This document shows positions 62,282 to 64,000 of a stretch of 64,000 nt of DNA, in pieces (the stretch's first letter is position 1; the number at the start of each line of letters is the position of its first letter). The notes beneath the pieces are model-generated. The model saw only the letters and a program-made list of their open reading frames with translations. It had not been told where the DNA came from and did not search any database. The stretch is from Mucilaginibacter_A sp964236465 (GTDB lineage: Bacteria > Bacteroidota > Bacteroidia > Sphingobacteriales > Sphingobacteriaceae), in contig CAXSBZ010000008.1 of NCBI GenBank assembly GCA_964236465.1, positions 1-64,000 of the forward strand, written 5' to 3'. The translations under genes were made by a program, and so were the position numbers.

Positions 62282-63225
62282 TTAAAAAACTGGATAATCA
62301 AATTAGCCAGCTCCACGCCTATTCTTTCCTGCGCTTCGTTAGTAGAAGCACCAATATGCGGCGTTAAGGATATTTTTGGATGAGATAAAATCTCCTGGCG
62401 AGGTGTTGGCTCATTATCAAAAACATCCAATCCGGCAAAAGCTAATTTGCCACTGTTTAGCACTTCCAGCAAAGCCGTTTCGTCAATAGTTCCTCCGCGG
62501 GAAGCATTGACTACAGCTGCACCTTTTTTCATAGCTGCAAACTCTTCAGCACCTAAAATTGGTTTTTCACTGAAAGGTGTATGCAAACTGATGAAATCAC
62601 TTTGGGCAATTACTTCTTCTTTGGATGCTGTTTTTACCGATACTTTTACCAATTGGCCATCACCGAGTTCCAATACGATTTCCGGTTCAATAGGAAAAAG
62701 ATCATAAGCTAAAACTTTCATTCCTAATCCCATAGCTACTTTTGCTACTTCGCGACCGATCCGGCCAAAACCTAAAATACCGATTGTTTTTCCGCGAAGC
62801 TCAATGCCTTTGGCGTATGCTTTTTTTAAGTCATTAAATTTGGTATTGCCTTCCGTCGGCATTTTTCGGTTGCTATCCTGCAAAAAGCGGATACCGGTAA
62901 ACAGATGTGCAAAAACCAGTTCGGCAACGGAAAGCGAAGAAGAAGCCGGCGTATTCACGACTGCTACGCCTTTGGATTTGGCATAATCAACATCAATATT
63001 ATCCATACCGACGCCGCCACGGCCAATCAACTTTAAATTCGGACAAGCATCAATCAAAGCCTGACGAACTTTTGTAGCACTTCTAACCGTTATCGCATCG
63101 AAATTATTTAATTGTCCGGCTAATTGTTCTTGCGGCACATGTTCAGTTTCTACTACAAAACCAACTGCTTCCAGTAAGGCTTTTCCCGCAGGGTCAATCC
63201 CGTCATTCGCTAATATCCTGATCAT
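62275..63225 (-). CDS. serA: D-3-phosphoglycerate dehydrogenase
   Basis: 316 residues, the short form without ACT or ASB domains. NAD-binding LGFGRIGREVAKVAMGLGMK; substrate-binding NFDAITVRSATKVRQALID and GRGGVGMDNIDV; catalytic Arg in NASRGGTIDE, Glu in DVFDNEPTP, His in SLTPHIGAST. It oxidises 3-phosphoglycerate, opening serine synthesis. It follows serC by 34 bases, so serC-serA is an operon. A sister motif (62623-62639) encodes SVKTASK in a surface loop. Confidence 0.95.
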   Translation of the reverse strand: MIRILANDGIDPAGKALLEAVGFVVETEHVPQEQLAGQLNNFDAITVRSATKVRQALIDACPNLKLIGRGGVGMDNIDVDYAKSKGVAVVNTPASSSLSVAELVFAHLFTGIRFLQDSNRKMPTEGNTKFNDLKKAYAKGIELRGKTIGILGFGRIGREVAKVAMGLGMKVLAYDLFPIEPEIVLELGDGQLVKVSVKTASKEEVIAQSDFISLHTPFSEKPILGAEEFAAMKKGAAVVNASRGGTIDETALLEVLNSGKLAFAGLDVFDNEPTPRQEILSHPKISLTPHIGASTNEAQERIGVELANLIIQFFKA

Positions 63226-63236
63226 CTGTATTTATG

Positions 63237-63253
63237 TTGATAAAAGAAGTATC
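63237..63253 (+). repeat. Dispersed motif between serC and serA
   Basis: TTGATAAAAGAAGTATC in the 34-base gap of the serC-serA operon. Confidence 0.75.
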
Positions 63254-63259
63254 TGTTAG

Positions 63260-64000
63260 TTAATTTTTTTCGGCAAATTCCTGCATCACTTCAACCAAAG
63301 CATGAATACTTTCGATTGGAAGCGCATTGTAAATAGAAGCGCGGAAACCACCTGCACTTCTATGGCCCTTGATGCCAACTAGTCCACGTTCTTCGGCCAG
63401 TTTTAAAAATGGTTTTTCCAGTTCCGGTTTTTCCATCACAAAACAAACATTCATGATCGAGCGGTCTTCCACAGCGCAAACGCCTTTAAACAATGGGTTG
63501 CGGTCAATCTCAGCATAAATTGCTTTGGCTTTGGCTTCGTTTTCTTTTTCGATCACCGCAACTCCGCCTTTTGCTTTGATCCAACGCAACGTTAACATTG
63601 AAACATAAATAGCAAAAACCGGCGGCGTGTTGTACATCGAACCGTTATCAATGTGCATTTGATAGTTCAGCATTGAAGGAATCGGACGTTCTGCTTTTCC
63701 CAGCAAATCATCTTTTACAATCACTAACGTCGCTCCTGCCGGACCCATATTTTTTTGTGCCCCGGCATAAATCAACCCAAAATCAGCTACATTAATTGCT
63801 CTGCTGAAAATATCAGATGACATATCTGCAACTAAAGGAACCGAGGATTTTGGAAACTGATGCAATTGCGTACCATAAATGGTATTGTTGGATGTGATGT
63901 GAAAATAAACTGCATCGGCTGGTACTTCATAGTTTTTTGGGATCCTAATAAAATTTTCTTCTTTATCCGTAGCAACAACTACCGGCGTGCCAAAAAACCT
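63260..64000 (-). CDS. serC: Phosphoserine aminotransferase, 5' end cut by window edge
   Basis: The reading frame stays open to the right edge, so the gene continues beyond 64000; about 246 C-terminal residues are visible. The PLP lysine is in YAGAQKNMGPAGATLV. Other family segments: YFHITSNNTIYGTQ, FPKSSVPLVADMSSD, and the C-terminal IKGHRSAGGFRASIYNALP. It converts 3-phosphohydroxypyruvate to phosphoserine, the step after SerA, and is the upstream gene of that operon. Confidence 0.95.
   Translation of the reverse strand, partial: RFFGTPVVVATDKEENFIRIPKNYEVPADAVYFHITSNNTIYGTQLHQFPKSSVPLVADMSSDIFSRAINVADFGLIYAGAQKNMGPAGATLVIVKDDLLGKAERPIPSMLNYQMHIDNGSMYNTPPVFAIYVSMLTLRWIKAKGGVAVIEKENEAKAKAIYAEIDRNPLFKGVCAVEDRSIMNVCFVMEKPELEKPFLKLAEERGLVGIKGHRSAGGFRASIYNALPIESIHALVEVMQEFAEKN

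Noticed and set aside
1..64000. Reading the dispersed motif as FtsK-orienting (KOPS) or other strand-biased architecture sequence
   Set aside because: Copies are nearly equal on both strands across 64 kb, with no switch point.
1..64000. CRISPR array from the recurring motif
   Set aside because: Copies are irregularly spaced from tens to thousands of bases, in both orientations and inside genes; no cas genes.

Overview
The window looks like a chromosomal segment of a Bacteroidota bacterium, most likely of the Sphingobacteriaceae (Mucilaginibacter/Pedobacter-like). This rests on remembered protein families and is an inference. Supporting features are the DUF2851 protein beside a small PspC protein, an OstA-type LptD, LytS/LytTR signalling, futalosine-pathway menaquinone genes, few Shine-Dalgarno sites, and several probable TTG starts. 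Most of the window is ordinary, densely packed housekeeping DNA. No phage, insertion sequence, CRISPR array or rRNA operon is visible.

Layout. 0-6 kb: partial alcohol dehydrogenase, MFS transporter, hemF and gyrA. 6-15 kb: two secreted TPR proteins, an operon of secreted hydrolase + LytS-type kinase + LytTR regulator, and two further PAS histidine kinases. 15-19 kb: catalase with an ankyrin-repeat protein, and mannonate dehydratase. 19-26 kb: tRNA-Leu, a PhnP-like phosphodiesterase, LolA-like protein, FtsK, PspC-like protein, DUF2851 and a DUF47/PhoU-like protein. 26-33 kb: a complete RND efflux operon (TolC, pump, adaptor), tRNA-Arg, and a small two-gene module whose second gene is truncated. 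33-41 kb: an SRAP peptidase; mqnA, a histidine phosphatase and mqnE; then a methionine block (PLP trans-sulfuration enzyme, SAM riboswitch, metX, homoserine dehydrogenase). 40-46 kb: glycosyltransferase/deacetylase operon, an unknown AT-rich gene, a TMEM175-like channel and a 2-oxoacid dehydrogenase E2. 46-57 kb: cinA, lptD, amidase, MlaD-like protein, RNase Z, STAS protein, purC, phoH and SAM hydrolase. 57-64 kb: an ABC exporter, a beta-CASP exonuclease, a lipoprotein, a two-gene toxin-tip/EF-Tu-domain cassette, and serA-serC.

The strongest unexplained signal is a short sequence scattered across the whole window at roughly one copy per kilobase, on both strands. Its core is TAAAAGAAG(C/T)A or the sister form TAAAAACAG(C/T)A, usually preceded by G(A/C/G) and often by CC. 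By eye I find about 60 exact 11-base cores, where well under one is expected by chance. More than half lie in the small non-coding fraction. They often form inverted pairs that act as terminator hairpins, sit across start or stop codons, and in genes tend to fall in tolerant places: the linkers of FtsK, E2 and LptD, or signal peptides. Density, strand balance and terminator use resemble the DNA uptake sequences of Neisseriaceae and Pasteurellaceae. I know of no described equivalent in Bacteroidota; the function is unproven.
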